Assembly: GCA_944322605.1 (NCBI GenBank)
Contig: CALUPD010000020.1
Span: 62,001-126,000 of the forward strand
Length of the DNA: 64,000 bases
Direction: 5' to 3'
Source of the DNA: an uncultured Bacteroidales bacterium
Lineage (GTDB): Bacteria > Bacteroidota > Bacteroidia > Bacteroidales > UBA932
Shown here: positions 61,887 through 64,000 of the stretch, piece by piece
Layout of the letters: every line of letters starts with the position of its first letter
How positions within the stretch are numbered: the first letter of the stretch is position 1
Translations under genes and position numbers: made by a program
The notes under the pieces: generated by a model
Databases searched by the model: none
What the model saw: only the letters and a program-made list of their open reading frames with translations
Told to the model about the DNA's origin: nothing

Positions 61887-64000
61887 TTACCTGTATTCGT
61901 CCCAGCTTTTTATCTGGATTTTGTCTATAGGTATCGTGCAGAACGCGTTTATGAAAGCGGATGCAAGCCGGTTATTGGTTATAAGCGGAACATTCAGGTC
62001 AATCGATGTCCTCCTTACCTTGTACCCGTTTTCCAGTTCCTTTTGTGTCAGATTCTTAGGGATGTTTACGACCAAATCTATTTTCTTTTCATGAAGCATC
62101 GACAATGCTTGCGGTTCGCCGCTTTCGCTTGGCCAGTACACCCTTGTTGCAGGTATGTTGTTTTCAACAAGGAACCGGAATGTCCCGTCAGTGGCGTAAA
62201 GGTTGTAACCCTTGCTTACTAATAGCTTGCATGAAGACAGCATTTCGGCTTTCTGTTTGGCGTCTCCAGTCGACAGCAGAATGTTCTTTTCTGGGATGGT
62301 ATAGCCTACTGAAAGCATTGATTTCAAGACGGCTTCATTGGTATCGTCTCCGATGCATCCTACTTCCCCGGTAGAGGCCATGTCGACTCCGAGTACGGGA
62401 TCCGCCTTTTGAAGCCTTGAGAACGAGAATTGGGATGCCTTGACTCCGACATAGTCGAGGTCGAACGCGCTTTTGCTCGGAGGAGTGACCTTTTCTCCTA
62501 TCATTATCCTTGTCGCAAGTTCGATGAAGTTTATTTTCAGCACCTTTGATACGAACGGGAAGCTCCTCGACGCCCTGAGGTTGCATTCGATGACCTTGAT
62601 GTCGTTTTCACGCGCGAGGAACTGTATGTTGAAAGGCCCTGATATTTTGAGGGCTTCCGCGATTTTCCTTGCTATTTTCTTGATTCTCCTTGCTGTTTCC
62701 ACGTATAGCTTTTGAGGAGGGAACTGTATGGTAGCGTCGCCGGAATGCACTCCTGCGAATTCGATATGTTCCGATATTGCATATGCCACGACGTTCCCGT
62801 CGTCTGCAACTGCGTCGAATTCTATTTCCTTGGCATGCTGGATGAATTCGCTTACTACGACAGGGTGCTTTTTGGAGACGTTTGCAGCAAGCTTGAGGAA
62901 TTGTTCGAGTTCTACCTTGTTCGAGCATACGTTCATGGCGGCTCCCGACAGGACGTATGAAGGCCTTACGAGCACAGGGAATCCTACTGTGTCAACGAAT
63001 TCGTAGACGTCGTCCAAAGTCGTAAGTTCTTTCCATCTCGGCTGGTCTATTTCGAGCTTGTCAAGCATGGAGGAGAATTTATGCCTGTCTTCGGCGTTGT
63101 CTATGGATGCGGCTGACGTTCCGAGTATGTTTACTCCGCTGTCGTTAAGTTTGAGAGCGAGGTTGTTAGGTATCTGTCCGCCCATTGATACTATCATGCC
63201 GTGCGGATTCTCCAATTCGTATATGTCCATGACCCTTTCATATGTCAGCTCGTCGAAGTAGAGCCTGTCGCACATGTCGTAGTCGGTAGACACTGTTTCA
63301 GGATTGTAATTTATCATTACTCCGCGCCATCCCGACTTGCGTATGGTTTGCAGGGCGTTTACGCTACACCAGTCGAATTCCACGCTGCTGCCTATCCTGT
63401 ATGCCCCTGATCCCAATACTATTATGGAGCGCCTGTCATGCTTGTATTCCACATCGTTTGACGTTCCGTTGTAGGTAAGGTACAGGTAATTGGTTTTCGC
63501 AGGGAATTCCGCTGCCAGCGTGTCGATTTGCTTTACTACCGGAAGAATGCCTATGGATTTCCTGTATGTCCTTACGATGTCTTTTGCTATTTCCACATCG
63601 AGCTTGTCCTTGTATACGAGGCGTCCTATCTGGAAATCGGAGAACCCTTTCGATTTGGCTTCTTTTAAAAGTTCATAAGGAAGGTCTTCGCATTTTTCAT
63701 ACTCCGAAAGCTCGTCCGCCGTGTCTACTATGCCGTGAAGCTTGTCGAGAAACCATTTGTCGATTTTCGTAAGCTCGTGTATCTGTTCGACAGTGTAGCC
63801 TTTCCTGAATGCCTTGGAAATAACGAAAATCCTGTTGTCGGTAGGTTCTCTCAATGCCTTGTCGATGTCAGGGACATTTATTTCCTTGTTGGCTACGAAG
63901 CCGTGCGCCCCTTGCCCGATCATTCTCAATCCTTTTTGGATGGCTTCTTCGAAGCTTCTTCCTATGGCCATGACTTCGCCCACGCTTTTCATGCTGCTTC
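61887..64000 (-). CDS. carB: Carbamoyl-phosphate synthase large subunit, 5' part missing
   Basis: 703 codons running off the window; the frame is open to the edge (SSMKSVGEVMAIG is internal). It covers the end of the first ATP-grasp half, the oligomerisation domain (about 60-190), the second ATP-grasp half (VLGSGAYRIGSSVEFDWC, GFPVLVRPSYVLSGAAM, KVIECNLRASRSFPFVSK) and the C-terminal MGS-like regulatory domain (LYATDGTFRFL, TNNRLASAFINAF). The enzyme makes carbamoyl phosphate from glutamine, bicarbonate and two ATP for pyrimidines and arginine. carA is expected beyond the edge. Confidence 0.96.
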   Translation of the reverse strand, partial: SSMKSVGEVMAIGRSFEEAIQKGLRMIGQGAHGFVANKEINVPDIDKALREPTDNRIFVISKAFRKGYTVEQIHELTKIDKWFLDKLHGIVDTADELSEYEKCEDLPYELLKEAKSKGFSDFQIGRLVYKDKLDVEIAKDIVRTYRKSIGILPVVKQIDTLAAEFPAKTNYLYLTYNGTSNDVEYKHDRRSIIVLGSGAYRIGSSVEFDWCSVNALQTIRKSGWRGVMINYNPETVSTDYDMCDRLYFDELTYERVMDIYELENPHGMIVSMGGQIPNNLALKLNDSGVNILGTSAASIDNAEDRHKFSSMLDKLEIDQPRWKELTTLDDVYEFVDTVGFPVLVRPSYVLSGAAMNVCSNKVELEQFLKLAANVSKKHPVVVSEFIQHAKEIEFDAVADDGNVVAYAISEHIEFAGVHSGDATIQFPPQKLYVETARRIKKIARKIAEALKISGPFNIQFLARENDIKVIECNLRASRSFPFVSKVLKINFIELATRIMIGEKVTPPSKSAFDLDYVGVKASQFSFSRLQKADPVLGVDMASTGEVGCIGDDTNEAVLKSMLSVGYTIPEKNILLSTGDAKQKAEMLSSCKLLVSKGYNLYATDGTFRFLVENNIPATRVYWPSESGEPQALSMLHEKKIDLVVNIPKNLTQKELENGYKVRRTSIDLNVPLITNNRLASAFINAFCTIPIDKIQIKSWDEYR

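Overview
The window is a chromosomal segment from a member of the Bacteroidota, probably Bacteroidales. The lineage call rests on four things. Most start sites have the promoter type specific to this phylum (TTTG or TTG, about 19-20 bases, then TAnnTTTG), and Shine-Dalgarno sequences are almost absent. One protease carries a C-terminal sorting domain of the type IX secretion kind. Several families typical of the phylum occur: a DUF4493-type lipoprotein, a long PurM, a cysteate synthase, a C1B bleomycin-hydrolase-like peptidase and Na+-NQR. No rRNA, tRNA, CRISPR array or complete insertion sequence was seen.

Layout. 1-460: 3' part of a membrane-anchored EEP-family hydrolase. 746-6705 (-): complete nqrABCDEF operon for a sodium-pumping NADH:quinone reductase, divergent from the pcrA-type helicase (6834-9251). 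9565-15582: surface lipoprotein, YeiH-family membrane protein, a lone tyrosine recombinase whose start codon lies in a 21-bp inverted repeat, xth and a transaldolase-like aldolase, and an MFS exporter. 15667-18411: large S8 protease with a sorting domain. 18519-25611 (-): RluA-like pseudouridine synthase, TPR protein, then pdxB, a DUF721 gene, recF, lpxB and surE. 25722-27933: gapA and pssA, convergent across a block of structured repeats. 28699-34666 (+): acyl-CoA ligase, queE, C1B peptidase, two uncharacterised genes and a DUF368 lipid-carrier translocase. 34783-41283: AraC regulator divergent from an RND efflux operon. 41587-52962 (+): YitT protein, purM, a DEDD exonuclease, rlmI, a second repeat block, an orphan HAMP receptor overlapping trkH, a RecD-like helicase, DPP IV, NfeD and SPFH. 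53272-60301 (-): cysteate synthase and a heterodisulfide-reductase-like operon under a MarR regulator. 60395-64000: rmuC and the 3' two thirds of carB.

The most interesting parts are: (1) the marR-hdrC-hdrB-hdrA-ferredoxin-membrane HdrD operon, which looks like an uncharacterised soluble-to-membrane electron-transfer module and sits next to cysteate synthase, an enzyme that uses sulfite; (2) a family of intergenic repeats at three loci whose 78-bp units hold two hairpins with compensatory base changes, and which at two loci end exactly in a promoter for the next gene; (3) the recombinase and its own inverted repeat; (4) the translationally coupled receptor-TrkH pair.

Several start codons were moved from the longest open frame to an internal ATG, because a promoter -7 box or a signal peptide decides the start. 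Family names come from recognising sequence motifs by eye; no database search was run.
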